Of a DNA stretch of 64,000 bases, positions 45,089 through 53,973 are shown piece by piece (positions within the stretch are counted from its first letter, which is position 1; each line of letters opens with the position of its first letter). The notes beneath the pieces were generated by a model. That model was not told the origin of the DNA, did no database searches, and saw only the letters and a list, made by a program, of their open reading frames with translations. The DNA comes from Arthrobacter sp. ISL-48 (GTDB taxonomy: Bacteria; Actinomycetota; Actinomycetes; Actinomycetales; Micrococcaceae): the NCBI RefSeq assembly GCF_018613805.1, contig NZ_JAGGPL010000001.1:310001-374000 (forward strand), given 5' to 3'. The position numbers were made by a program, and so were the translations under genes.

Positions 45089-46327
45089 CTAATGGACCAC
45101 GATGGGCTGGAAGCCCTCGGCACGGAGCGCGCTGAGGACCTGCTCGCAATGTTGATGGCCCTTGGTTTCGAGGTTCACGGTGATGGAGACGTCCCCCATG
45201 CTGATGGAGCCTCCGACGCGGGTGTGGTCCAAACCCGTTACGTTCGCATCGTTCTCGGCGATGATGCGGGCGATCGTAGCCAGTGATCCCGGACGGTCAT
45301 CAAGCATCATCCGTACTGTCATGTAGCGGCCGGCGGCCGACAGGCCCCGCTGGATGACCTTGAGCATAAGCATCGGATCGATGTTGCCTCCGGAGAGGAT
45401 CACGGCGGTGGTGCCCGGATTCTCGATTGTCCCGTCCATCAGGGCCGCCACTCCGACCGCGCCGGCAGGTTCGACAACCAGTTTTGCCCGTTCCAGCAGG
45501 AAGATCAGGGCCCGCGCAAGGGAATCCTCGCTGACGGTCACCACATCGTCCACGAGTTCCCGGATGATGCTGAACGGCAGTTGCCCCGGACGCCCGACGG
45601 CGATGCCGTCCGCCATGGTGGACACCTTCTTCAGCGGGACCAGGGCGTCCGCCGCCAGCGACGGCGGATAGGCGGCGGCGTTCTCGGCCTGAACGCCGAT
45701 GATGCGGATTTCCCGTCCCAGTTCCTTGGCCCGTGCCTTGACCGCGACGGCAACCCCGGCGAGCAGGCCGCCTCCGCCAACGCCCATGAGGATCGTGTCC
45801 ACGTTGGGGATCTGTTCGAGAATCTCGAGGCCTATGGTTCCTTGGCCTGCCACGACGTCCACGTTGTCGAACGGGTGGACAAAGACCGTGCCGGATTCGT
45901 TGGCGTAGCGCTGCGCCTCCGCAAGCGCCTCATCGACGTTGTGGCCGTGCAGAATCACCTCCGCACCGTGGCTGCGCGTGGCCGCGAGCTTGGGGAGGGC
46001 CACGCCCAGCGGCATATAGATGCGGGCTTTGATGCCCAGGCTCTTGGCGGCGACGGCCACGCCCTGGGCATGGTTGCCGGCGGACGCGGCAACAACGCCG
46101 CGCTTTTTCTCCTCGGGGGAAAGCCTCGCCATCCGGACGTACGCTCCACGGACCTTGAACGACCCGGCCCGTTGCAGGTTTTCGCACTTGAAGTAGACGT
46201 CCCCGCCGACCAGTCCGCCCAGGGCCCGCGACGATTCCACCGGTGTCCGCGCAATAATCCCCTCGAGCAGCTTCTGCGCCTCCAGGACATCGTCCAGCGT
46301 GACGGGAAGGGTTTCAAGGATGTTCAC
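45089..46327 (-). CDS. ilvA: Threonine ammonia-lyase with C-terminal ACT domain
   Basis: 412 residues. It deaminates threonine to 2-oxobutanoate. The PLP lysine is K58 in GSFKVRGAY, the glycine loop is GVGGGGLLAG, and a single C-terminal ACT-like domain (about 335-412) suggests allosteric control. The size fits the shorter TIGR01127-type enzyme rather than the two-ACT biosynthetic form, so it may serve isoleucine synthesis or threonine catabolism. It starts 3 bp after the transporter stop. Isoleucine made from its product links it loosely to the liv importer downstream. Confidence 0.9.
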   Translation of the reverse strand: MNILETLPVTLDDVLEAQKLLEGIIARTPVESSRALGGLVGGDVYFKCENLQRAGSFKVRGAYVRMARLSPEEKKRGVVAASAGNHAQGVAVAAKSLGIKARIYMPLGVALPKLAATRSHGAEVILHGHNVDEALAEAQRYANESGTVFVHPFDNVDVVAGQGTIGLEILEQIPNVDTILMGVGGGGLLAGVAVAVKARAKELGREIRIIGVQAENAAAYPPSLAADALVPLKKVSTMADGIAVGRPGQLPFSIIRELVDDVVTVSEDSLARALIFLLERAKLVVEPAGAVGVAALMDGTIENPGTTAVILSGGNIDPMLMLKVIQRGLSAAGRYMTVRMMLDDRPGSLATIARIIAENDANVTGLDHTRVGGSISMGDVSITVNLETKGHQHCEQVLSALRAEGFQPIVVH

Positions 46328-46330
46328 GAA

Positions 46331-47752
46331 CTATTCTCCTTTGGCGGATTCGGCTCCGGCGCCCGGTCCCGCAGGTCCGGTCCGGGCGTCCTGATTGTAT
46401 GCATCTGTGCTGGGCGGGGCACCCTTGCCGCGCCAGTACTTGGCGCGTGGCAGGCTGACGTCCTTGAAGGTGTCGTCGTGGCCCGCGCCGACTGTCATCG
46501 CCGCTCCGGGAGCTGCCAGCACCTGTTCATGTTCCCACGTTCTGCCAGCGATGTAGCGAATTGCCGAGTTTGCTACGGCAAGGATGGGTACCGAGAACAG
46601 GGCCCCCGGGATTCCCGCCAGGTATGAGCCTGCCGCCACGGTGAGGATCACCGCCACCGGATGCAAGGCGACAGCTTTGCCCATCACCAGGGGCTGCAGG
46701 ATGTGGCTCTCCAACTGCTGGACCAGCAGGACGATGGCCAGCATGATCAGGGCGTTGACCGGCCCGTTGGCCACGAGGGCCAGGAGGACAGCGATGGCAC
46801 CGGTCACCAGGGCACCTACCACCGGAATGAACGAGCCGATGAACACGAGCACGCTCAGGGGCAGCGCCAGAGGCACCCCGATGATGGCGGCGCCGACGCC
46901 GATGCCCACCGCGTCAACAAATGCGACAAACATCTGGATCCGGGCGTAGCTGACCATGGAGGTCCACCCCCGGCGCCCGGCGCCGAAGGTTGCTGCGCGG
47001 GCCTTCTTAGGGAGCAGCCGGACCAGGAAGGCCCAGATCCTGTCCCCTTCAAGGAGGAAGAAAATCAGGATGAATAGAGCCAGCACCAGGCCGGCGGCAA
47101 AGTGTCCGGCAGTGCTGCCGAAGGACAACGCACCACTAAGGATGCTGCTGCTGTTGTTCTGCAGGGCGGCGGTAGCATCCTTGAGGTACTGGTCCATCTG
47201 GTCCGCGGTCAGGTGCAGCGGGCCGTCCGCCAGCCAGCCCTGGACCTGCTCCACGCCCTCCAGCGCCTCGGTCCAGAGTTCTCCGAAGCCGGAAACCAAC
47301 TGTCGGCCCACCAAGGCAAGGGACCCGGCAATCAGGCCGATGAAGGCCAGCACGGTGATTGCCACGGCAGCACCGTTGGGCAGCCGGCGGCTCCGTAGCC
47401 AGCCCACCACGGGATTGAGGAGCCCGGCCAACAGTGCGGCCACCATGACCGGGATAATCAGGAAGCTGACCCGGCCCAGCAGCCAGATCAGTGCACCGCC
47501 AACCACGAGGATCAGCCCAAGCCTCCACGCCCAGGCCGCGGCGATGCGGACGCCATAGGGGATGTCCTGTTCAAGCTCCCTGTCGCCCATGACCGGCAAC
47601 GGCGCTGCCTGTCCTGCCGTCAGTGCGGTCTCAGCAGTCAGGGCAGTCTCGGCAGCACGGGAGGCCGCGGCTGCTGCGTCAGCATGCGGGTTGGTGGCAG
47701 GTGGGACCGTGGCAGGTGGGACCGATGGTGTGGCGTCCTTGGCTGGCGTCAT
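46331..47752 (-). CDS. AI-2E family transporter (PerM/YdiK type)
   Basis: 473 residues with about eight membrane helices in the PF01594 pattern; conserved segments are FIGSFIPVVGALVTG and QQLESHILQPLVMGKAV. The N-terminal 60 residues are low-complexity, with internal duplications (VPPAT twice, ETALTA twice) encoded by short direct repeats at 47640-47720. Members export diverse small molecules or act in Na+/H+ exchange; true AI-2 export is not implied. It is 26 bp after galM on the same strand. Confidence 0.87.
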   Translation of the reverse strand: MTPAKDATPSVPPATVPPATNPHADAAAAASRAAETALTAETALTAGQAAPLPVMGDRELEQDIPYGVRIAAAWAWRLGLILVVGGALIWLLGRVSFLIIPVMVAALLAGLLNPVVGWLRSRRLPNGAAVAITVLAFIGLIAGSLALVGRQLVSGFGELWTEALEGVEQVQGWLADGPLHLTADQMDQYLKDATAALQNNSSSILSGALSFGSTAGHFAAGLVLALFILIFFLLEGDRIWAFLVRLLPKKARAATFGAGRRGWTSMVSYARIQMFVAFVDAVGIGVGAAIIGVPLALPLSVLVFIGSFIPVVGALVTGAIAVLLALVANGPVNALIMLAIVLLVQQLESHILQPLVMGKAVALHPVAVILTVAAGSYLAGIPGALFSVPILAVANSAIRYIAGRTWEHEQVLAAPGAAMTVGAGHDDTFKDVSLPRAKYWRGKGAPPSTDAYNQDARTGPAGPGAGAESAKGE

Positions 47753-47778
47753 AGCCTAATACTTCCCCAGCGGCGGCC

Positions 47779-48750
47779 TTATGGGAAACGGCACGCTGCG
47801 TCTCCCAGCGTCGCCTCGATCCCCCACGACATGGTGAAGGAGTCCCCAGGTGCAAGCCACCGGAGCCCGTCTCCTGAATTGAAGGCATTGGCAGGTCCGG
47901 TCATCGGCTCTATCGCCACCGCCCTGGCCCTGTCCGGAAATTCCGTCGTTACAAAAACGTGCACGAAGGTGCATGCCTCGTCCTGCCACAGCGAGACGGT
48001 CCGGCCGGCCGGGGCGCTCAGCGTGTGACGGGCCACGCCGCCGTCGAACCTAATATCTGTGAGGGCAACGTCGACGGCGAGGCCTCCCACTCGCCGGCCG
48101 GCGCGCAGATCTGTGTCTCCGCTGACGGGTTCCGAACTGCGTGGGATCAGGCGTTTGTCCGCCACGAGCCTTGTCTCCGCCGCAACGGTCAGCGTCAGCT
48201 CGTCCATGTCGAGGTCCCCCAGCCTCAGGTAGGGATGTGCACCCAGGACGAAGGGTGCCGGCGTCGGCGAGTCGTTGATGAGGGTCTGGTGGACCACCAG
48301 GCCCTGGTCCTCGGCCAGGAGGTACTGCACGCGGTGGCGCAGCAGGAAAGGGAAGCCGTGCTGCGGAAAAATGGTCGCCTCGAGGGTCACGGAGTGCTGG
48401 GACTCGTCGACCAGCCCATACGCGGCGTTGCGCAGCAGTCCGTGGCTCGCGTTGTTTCTCGAGACTTCCGTGATGTCCAGCTGCTGTTTCTTCCCGTCCA
48501 GATACCAGACCCCGTCCTCCACCCTGTTTGCCCACGGCGCGAGGGTGATGCCGGCAGCTCCCGGCGGAATATCCGCGTCCCCGTATGTCTCGGTGAGCAA
48601 CACGCCGGAACGGCTGTATAGCCGCAGGCCTGCCGCGAGCTCGGTGACCACGGCGAGGGCGTCTCCGCGCCGGATTTCATACTGCCGCCCTGTGGCGTAG
48701 GTCCTGAATCCGTCGGGAAGGCCTGCTGTCGGGTCTGGGCTGGAAGTCAT
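47779..48750 (-). CDS. galM: Aldose 1-epimerase family protein
   Basis: 323 residues. The galactose mutarotase fold is recognisable: APWANRVEDGVWYLDG, NASHGLLRN (His), VLGAHPYLRLGD (His) and AIEPMTGPANAFNSGDGLRWLAPG (catalytic Glu). It interconverts alpha and beta sugars, feeding galactokinase across the divergent region. The ATG at 48750 is chosen because a TACGGT box (plus 48758-48763) lies 7 nt upstream; the frame remains open far upstream to 50187, but that part is antisense to deoR and galT. Confidence 0.9.
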   Translation of the reverse strand: MTSSPDPTAGLPDGFRTYATGRQYEIRRGDALAVVTELAAGLRLYSRSGVLLTETYGDADIPPGAAGITLAPWANRVEDGVWYLDGKKQQLDITEVSRNNASHGLLRNAAYGLVDESQHSVTLEATIFPQHGFPFLLRHRVQYLLAEDQGLVVHQTLINDSPTPAPFVLGAHPYLRLGDLDMDELTLTVAAETRLVADKRLIPRSSEPVSGDTDLRAGRRVGGLAVDVALTDIRFDGGVARHTLSAPAGRTVSLWQDEACTFVHVFVTTEFPDRARAVAIEPMTGPANAFNSGDGLRWLAPGDSFTMSWGIEATLGDAACRFP

Positions 48751-48800
48751 GAGCACCACCGTACATGGCCGGAGGACGGCGGAGCCATCAACCTCCGACT

Positions 48801-48856
48801 GTTGTCTTTTGTTTGAATCTATTCTTTTCTGAGCGGAATATGTAACAATTGGATGG
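48801..48856 (+). promoter_or_regulatory. Promoter/operator region of the deoR-galT-galK operon
   Basis: An AT-rich island in GC-rich sequence. It has a GAAT-CT-ATTC inverted repeat inside TTTGAATCTATTCTTTTC and CTTTT direct repeats, a style common for DeoR-family sites, and a TATGTAACAAT stretch as possible -10 region. The strong GAAGGAGGA ribosome-binding site follows. No single -10 box is convincing. Confidence 0.45.
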
Positions 48857-48886
48857 CCGCAGTCATCACTATCGAAGGAGGAATCC

Positions 48887-49780
48887 GTGCTGGCAGCCCA
48901 ACGGCAGCACCTGATCCTCCAGGAGGTCCAGGCCCAGGGAACGGTCCGCGTGGCTGTCCTCGCCGAACGCCTCGAAGTCTCCGAGATGACCATCCGCCGG
49001 GACATCGATGCGCTGGACGCCGACGGCCTGCTGCTCCGGGTCCATGGCGGGGCAGCACGCACGGACAGCCTAAGTGCATTGGAGCCTGCTTTTGCCAGCA
49101 AGTCGGCCCGGCAGCTCGGAGCCAAGAGGGCTATTGCGGCGGAAGCCGTGCGCCTTGTCGAACCTGGGATGACTCTACTCATCTCGGGCGGCACCACCAC
49201 TTTTGAACTTGCAAGGATCCTGCCCCGGAACATGGGCCTCACCGTGGCCACGAACTCCATCATGGTGGCCAATTCGCTGGCGGCAGGGAGCTCAGCCGAC
49301 GACGACGGCGGTATCCGGACCCTGATTCTGGGCGGGGAACGTACTCCCTCCGAGGCCCTGGTCGGCCCGCTGGCAGCCGAGGCCGTCAGAACAATGGACG
49401 CGGACCTGTGCTTTATGGGCGCCCACGGTATGGATCTCCAGGCCGGGATCACGTCTCCGAATCTGCTTGAAGCCGAACTCAACACAGCAATGATCGAAGC
49501 CTCCAGGAAACTCATCGTCCTCGCCGACGCCACCAAATACGGGCTGGTGGGCCTGGCCGGTATCTGCGCCGTGTCCGACGTCGATACTTTGATCACCGAC
49601 AGCCGCATCAAGGAGCTCCCGACAGGCCGCCTGGCCGCCCTCCGTGAGGCGGTCACCGACGTACGCGTGGCCGCGGTCCCCGCTGGCCGGGACGGGCCAA
49701 CCGAACACACCGCCGTAGCCACAAGCCCGCCAGAAGCCCTGAAGCTTCCCGTACCAGCATCCAAAGGACAAAAGCCATGA
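48887..49780 (+). CDS. DeoR/GlpR family transcriptional regulator of galactose genes
   Basis: 297 residues. N-terminal DeoR helix-turn-helix (ERLEVSEMTIRRDIDALDADGLLLRVHGGA) and a C-terminal phosphosugar-sensing DeoRC domain (GMTLLISGGTTTFELARIL, GAHGMDLQAGIT). The GTG start has GGAGGA 5 nt upstream. It overlaps galT by 4 bp (ATGA), so regulator and enzymes are coupled; galactose-1-phosphate or another hexose phosphate is the plausible effector. Autorepression is inferred from the adjacent operator-like repeats. Confidence 0.9.
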   Translation: MLAAQRQHLILQEVQAQGTVRVAVLAERLEVSEMTIRRDIDALDADGLLLRVHGGAARTDSLSALEPAFASKSARQLGAKRAIAAEAVRLVEPGMTLLISGGTTTFELARILPRNMGLTVATNSIMVANSLAAGSSADDDGGIRTLILGGERTPSEALVGPLAAEAVRTMDADLCFMGAHGMDLQAGITSPNLLEAELNTAMIEASRKLIVLADATKYGLVGLAGICAVSDVDTLITDSRIKELPTGRLAALREAVTDVRVAAVPAGRDGPTEHTAVATSPPEALKLPVPASKGQKP

Positions 49781-50937
49781 CAGGTATCACCAGCACCAAG
49801 CTTGCCGACGGCCGGGAGCTGATCTATTTCGACGACGCGGAAACACCCAAGTCCCGCACCGCCGAAACAACCACTGACCACCGCGACCTCCCGGAACGCG
49901 GAGAGCCCGGTGAAGTCCGGTTCGATGCGCTGACGGGAGAATGGGTGGCGGTAGCCGCACACCGGCAGACCCGCACGCACCTTCCGCCCGCGGACCAGTG
50001 CCCCATCTGCCCCACTACGCCAAACAACCCGTCGGAAATTCCCGCGCCCGACTACGACGTTGTCGTGTTTGAAAACCGCTTCCCATCGCTCGGACCAGCC
50101 ACGGGCACTGTTCCCGAAAATCCCGCCTGGGGCACCACCGGCCCCGCCTACGGACGCTGTGAAGTAGTAGCCTTCACCCCCGAGCACACCGGATCATTCA
50201 GCGGCCTGAGCGAAGCCAGGGCCCGGACCGTGGTGGAGGCCTGGGCCCAACGCACCGAAGCGCTCAGTGCGCTGCCTGGCATCAAGCAGGTCTTCCCGTT
50301 CGAAAACAGGGGAGCCGACATCGGGGTCACCCTCCACCATCCCCACGGACAGATCTACGCCTACCCCTATGTCACGCCCCGCGCTGGCGTGTTGGGCGCG
50401 GCTGCGCGGAAATTCTACGATCAAGCAGACGGTGCGCAGACCCTCACGGGATCGCTGCTGCGTGCCGAACGTGAGGACGGCAGCCGGATGGTGATGGAAG
50501 GGGAGAACTTCAGCGCCTATGTGCCCTTCGCCGCGCGCTGGCCGCTCGAAATCCATCTGGTGCCGCACCGCCAGGTTCCCGACCTTGCTGCCCTGAGCGG
50601 CGACGAAAAGGACGAGCTCGCCCATGTTTACCTGGATCTGCTCAAGCGTCTTGATGCCTTATACCCCACCCCAACTCCGTACATCTCGGCCTGGCATCAG
50701 GCTCCCCTGGATGACGTGCTGCGGCCTGCAAGCTACCTGCACCTGCAGCTGACATCGCCGCGCCGGGCAGCGGACAAGCTCAAGTTCCTTGCCGGTTCCG
50801 AGGCCGCCATGGGCGCGTTCATCAACGACACCACTCCGGAAAGCGTGGCTGAACGCCTCCGCGCCGTCGTGGTCCCGGATTCCACCCCCTCCCCCGCCGC
50901 CACTAAGGCGGCCATACCCGAAGGAGCACGCGCGTGA
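49777..50937 (+). CDS. galT: Galactose-1-phosphate uridylyltransferase
   Basis: 386 residues. It exchanges UDP between UDP-glucose and galactose-1-phosphate. The HIT-superfamily active site HPHGQ is at 188-192, and a zinc-type CPIC is at 75-78. It overlaps deoR upstream and galK downstream by 4 bp each. A TTA leucine codon occurs in LDALYPTP. UDP-galactose 4-epimerase (GalE), needed to close the cycle, is not in this window. Confidence 0.95.
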   Translation: MTGITSTKLADGRELIYFDDAETPKSRTAETTTDHRDLPERGEPGEVRFDALTGEWVAVAAHRQTRTHLPPADQCPICPTTPNNPSEIPAPDYDVVVFENRFPSLGPATGTVPENPAWGTTGPAYGRCEVVAFTPEHTGSFSGLSEARARTVVEAWAQRTEALSALPGIKQVFPFENRGADIGVTLHHPHGQIYAYPYVTPRAGVLGAAARKFYDQADGAQTLTGSLLRAEREDGSRMVMEGENFSAYVPFAARWPLEIHLVPHRQVPDLAALSGDEKDELAHVYLDLLKRLDALYPTPTPYISAWHQAPLDDVLRPASYLHLQLTSPRRAADKLKFLAGSEAAMGAFINDTTPESVAERLRAVVVPDSTPSPAATKAAIPEGARA

Positions 50938-52124
50938 GTGCCGCACCCGACCCGCTGACCTCCCAGGCAGTCCCGCCCACCACGGCGGAGCTTACCGCCC
51001 GCTTTGAGCGTGAATTCGGCCGGGTCCCGGACGGCGTGTGGCAGGCGCCGGGTCGGGTCAACCTGATCGGCGAACACACGGACTACAACGAGGGCTTTGT
51101 GCTTCCGTTCGCCATCGACAAGACCGCCCGGGTGGCTATCGCGGCCCGCCCGGACTCCACCATCCGGCTGCTGTCCACCTACGGCGACCAAGGGGTCTTC
51201 AGCACAAACCTCCGAACGCTGGAGCCGGGGGCCGCCAAAGGCTGGACCAAGTATCCGCTCGGCGTCATCTGGGCCCTTCAGCAGCGTGGAATCACCGTTC
51301 CCGGGCTGGATCTGCTCCTTGATTCCAGCGTGCCGCTGGGTGCCGGGCTGTCCTCCTCCCATGCGATCGAGTGCGCGGTGGTGTCAGCACTGAATGAGCT
51401 GACGGGAGCTGACCTGCGAGCTGAGGACATGGTCCTGGCCACTCAGCAGGCGGAAAACGACTTTGTGGGCGCCCCCACGGGCATCATGGACCAGTCGGCC
51501 TCGCTCCGGGGGGCAAAGGGCCACGCCGTTTTCCTCGACTGCCGGGACCAGAGCGTGCGCCTGGTCCCGTTCGAGGCGGAACCTGCCGGGCTGGTGATGC
51601 TGGTGATCGACACCAAGGTTTCGCACTCCCATGCCGACGGCGGCTACGCGTCGCGCCGGGCCGCCTGCGAACTGGGCGCAGAGGTGCTTGGCGTCAAGGC
51701 CCTCCGCGACGTCCAGGTGGGCGAGCTCGGAGAAGCCAGCGGGCTCCTGGACGAGGTGACCTTCCGGCGGGTCCGTCACGTGGTCACCGAAAACGACCGC
51801 GTACTCCAGACGGTGGACCTGCTGGCCGGTGAAGGCCCCGGGTCAATCGGTGCGCTGCTCGACGCCAGCCATTTGTCCATGCGCGACGACTTCGAGATCT
51901 CCTGCCCGGAGCTTGACCTGGCCGTGGAAACCTCCCGCGCCAACGGCGCCATCGGAGCCCGGATGACCGGCGGAGGCTTTGGCGGGTCGGCGATCGCACT
52001 GACTCCGCTGGCCGCTGAGCAGCAGGTGCGCGCCGCCGTCGAACGCGCCTTCGCGGAAGCTGGCTTCACTGCTCCGGACATTTTCACGGTGACCCCCGCT
52101 GCAGGAGCCATGCGGATCTCCTGA
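50934..52124 (+). CDS. galK: Galactokinase
   Basis: 396 residues of the GHMP kinase family. It phosphorylates galactose at C1. The galactokinase signature GRVNLIGEHTDYNEG is at 40-54, the ATP loop is VPLGAGLSSSHA and the C-terminal GHMP motif is GGGFGGSAIAL. The GTGA start overlaps the galT stop. It is the last gene of the operon and is followed by a strong terminator. Confidence 0.95.
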   Translation: MSAAPDPLTSQAVPPTTAELTARFEREFGRVPDGVWQAPGRVNLIGEHTDYNEGFVLPFAIDKTARVAIAARPDSTIRLLSTYGDQGVFSTNLRTLEPGAAKGWTKYPLGVIWALQQRGITVPGLDLLLDSSVPLGAGLSSSHAIECAVVSALNELTGADLRAEDMVLATQQAENDFVGAPTGIMDQSASLRGAKGHAVFLDCRDQSVRLVPFEAEPAGLVMLVIDTKVSHSHADGGYASRRAACELGAEVLGVKALRDVQVGELGEASGLLDEVTFRRVRHVVTENDRVLQTVDLLAGEGPGSIGALLDASHLSMRDDFEISCPELDLAVETSRANGAIGARMTGGGFGGSAIALTPLAAEQQVRAAVERAFAEAGFTAPDIFTVTPAAGAMRIS

Positions 52125-52142
52125 GGACAGAAACGCACAAAA

Positions 52143-52187
52143 GAAGAGGACCCCCGCCTGTAACTGCATGTGGCGGGGGTCCTCTTC
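52143..52187 (+). terminator. Hairpin terminator after galK
   Basis: Perfect 16-bp arms GAAGAGGACCCCCGCC / GGCGGGGGTCCTCTTC (52143-52158, 52172-52187) around a 13-nt loop, 18 nt after the stop, then CCGTTTCG. Confidence 0.88.
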
Positions 52188-52242
52188 CGTTTCGAAAGTA
52201 TGGCCCGGTTTCGAAGTACGACGGCGGAGGCCGGCTTGGGTG

Positions 52243-53130
52243 CTAGTCGTCTCCCCGCAGGATAGCCAGCAGGCGGATCATCTCCACATACAGCCAGACC
52301 AGCGTGACGGTGAGGCCGAATGCCGCGGTCCAGGAGAAGCGCTGCGGCGCCCCGCTCCGGACGCCTGCCTCGATGCTGGTGAAGTCCATGATCAGCGAGA
52401 AGGCCGCCAGGCCGATCGCCAGGACGCCAATGGCGACCCCCACAATGCCGTGACGCAGCCCGAACGGTTCAGTCTGCAAACCCGTCATCATCATGACGAG
52501 GTTGACTACTGAGAACAGGGCGTAACCGACCATGGCGATCATAAAGAACTTCATGGCCTTAGGGGTTGCGCGCACCTTGCCGCTCTTGAATAGGAGCAAC
52601 GTCACGGTGAACACGGACAACGTGCCGATGACAGCCTGCAGCCCAACTCCCGGATACATCAGGTCGAGGACGCGGGTGAGCCCACCCAGGAACAGTCCTT
52701 CAAGCCCGGCATAGGCCAGGATCAGAGCCGGGGATGGCTGCTTCTTGAACGTGTTGACCAAGGCCAGCACGAAGCCGCCCAGGGCGCCGACGATCATCAG
52801 CATCATGGCGAGGCTTTGGCCGACGAAGAGTGTCACGGCCGCGCCGGCAACCAGGACGCCGAGGCATGCTGCGGTCTTGACAATGACGTCGTCAAAGGTC
52901 ATCCGGCCGGTATCGGCGGGGCCCGCCGCCGGCTGGTTGTACATCTGCTGCAGCTGCTCATTGGTCATGTTCTGCTGCTGGGGCGCCCAGGCTCCCTGGC
53001 CATAGGGCTGCTGCCCGTAGGGAGCCTGGCCGTAGGGCTGCTGCCCGTAGGCAGCCTGCGGTACAGGCGGGGCCTGGGTGGCTCCACGGAAATTCTTTCC
53101 GTTGAAGATCGGGTTTCCGCCAAGTGCCAT
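52243..53130 (-). CDS. Bax inhibitor-1/YccA family membrane protein
   Basis: About 295 residues. An N-terminal low-complexity tail of about 60 residues is built from YGQQPYGQ/YGQAPYGQ repeats plus poly-Gln. It is followed by a MTFDDVIVKTA start and seven membrane helices with the C-terminal FTSIEAGVRSGAPQRFSW and WLYVEMIRLLAIL typical of actinobacterial YccA-like proteins. These are thought to modulate pH-gated calcium leak or membrane protein turnover. The start ATG has GGAGG 9 nt upstream. Confidence 0.9.
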   Translation of the reverse strand: MALGGNPIFNGKNFRGATQAPPVPQAAYGQQPYGQAPYGQQPYGQGAWAPQQQNMTNEQLQQMYNQPAAGPADTGRMTFDDVIVKTAACLGVLVAGAAVTLFVGQSLAMMLMIVGALGGFVLALVNTFKKQPSPALILAYAGLEGLFLGGLTRVLDLMYPGVGLQAVIGTLSVFTVTLLLFKSGKVRATPKAMKFFMIAMVGYALFSVVNLVMMMTGLQTEPFGLRHGIVGVAIGVLAIGLAAFSLIMDFTSIEAGVRSGAPQRFSWTAAFGLTVTLVWLYVEMIRLLAILRGDD

Positions 53131-53259
53131 TGCGGGTGTCCTCCAAATAAAGGGATGGATACTGAACTTAAGGTTCACGTTACCAATTTCCACGCCCCGG
53201 GGCCGCTGAAAGTTCCCGCTCCGGGAGTCGCAACCCAACTGTGACATGGCGTTTTGCGG

Positions 53260-53973
53260 TTAGCCCACTCCCAGGTAGGCCTCCTTGATAGCCGGGTTTG
53301 CCATCAGTTCCTTTCCGGTGCCGCTGTGCGTGATTTCACCAGTTTCCAGGACAAAGGCCCGGTGCGCCCCCGCCAGGGCCTGGTTGGCGTTCTGTTCGAC
53401 CATGAGCACCGTGGTGCCCTGCTTGTTGATCTCCTTGATGATCTTGAAGATCTGGCGGATAAATTGCGGAGCGAGGCCCATCGACGGTTCGTCCAGGAGC
53501 AGCAGTTTCGGATTGGACATCAGGGCCCTGCCGATGGCGAGCATTTGCTGCTCCCCACCTGACATGGTGCCGCCGTACTGCTTCTCCCGTTCCTTCAGCC
53601 GCGGGAAGAGGTCGAACACGCGCTCCAAATCCTGCGGAACACCGTTTCTGTCCTTGCGGCCGAAAGTACCCATGTCCAGGTTCTCCATGACCGTCATGCC
53701 CGGGAAGATCCCCCGCCCTTCCGGAGCCTGGGAGATGCCCTGGACCACCCGGATGTGGGCCTTCATTTTCGTAATATCGTCCCCAGCGAACGTGATTTTG
53801 CCGCTGGTGGGGTTTAGCAGCCCCGATATCGTCTTCATCGTGGTGGTTTTGCCGGCCCCGTTGGCACCGATCAGGGAGACAACCTCCCCCTCGTTGACGG
53901 TGAAGGACATGTTCCGAATGGCCTGGATCCGTCCGTAGTGGACGGATACGTCTTCGAGTTCAAGCAACGTCAT
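53260..53973 (-). CDS. livF: Branched-chain amino-acid ABC transporter ATP-binding protein LivF
   Basis: 237 residues. Walker A GANGAGKTT, ABC signature MSGGEQQMLAIGRAL, Walker B LLLLDEPSMGLAP. The last gene of the liv operon; its start overlaps the livG stop by 14 bp. Together with LivG it powers import through LivH-LivM. Confidence 0.95.
   Translation of the reverse strand: MTLLELEDVSVHYGRIQAIRNMSFTVNEGEVVSLIGANGAGKTTTMKTISGLLNPTSGKITFAGDDITKMKAHIRVVQGISQAPEGRGIFPGMTVMENLDMGTFGRKDRNGVPQDLERVFDLFPRLKEREKQYGGTMSGGEQQMLAIGRALMSNPKLLLLDEPSMGLAPQFIRQIFKIIKEINKQGTTVLMVEQNANQALAGAHRAFVLETGEITHSGTGKELMANPAIKEAYLGVG

Noticed and set aside
48751..50187. An 802-codon frame extending galM far upstream on the minus strand
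   Set aside because: The extra part is antisense to deoR and galT, which have clear family motifs, and a TACGGT promoter box lies 7 nt before the real galM ATG. It is a high-GC shadow frame.
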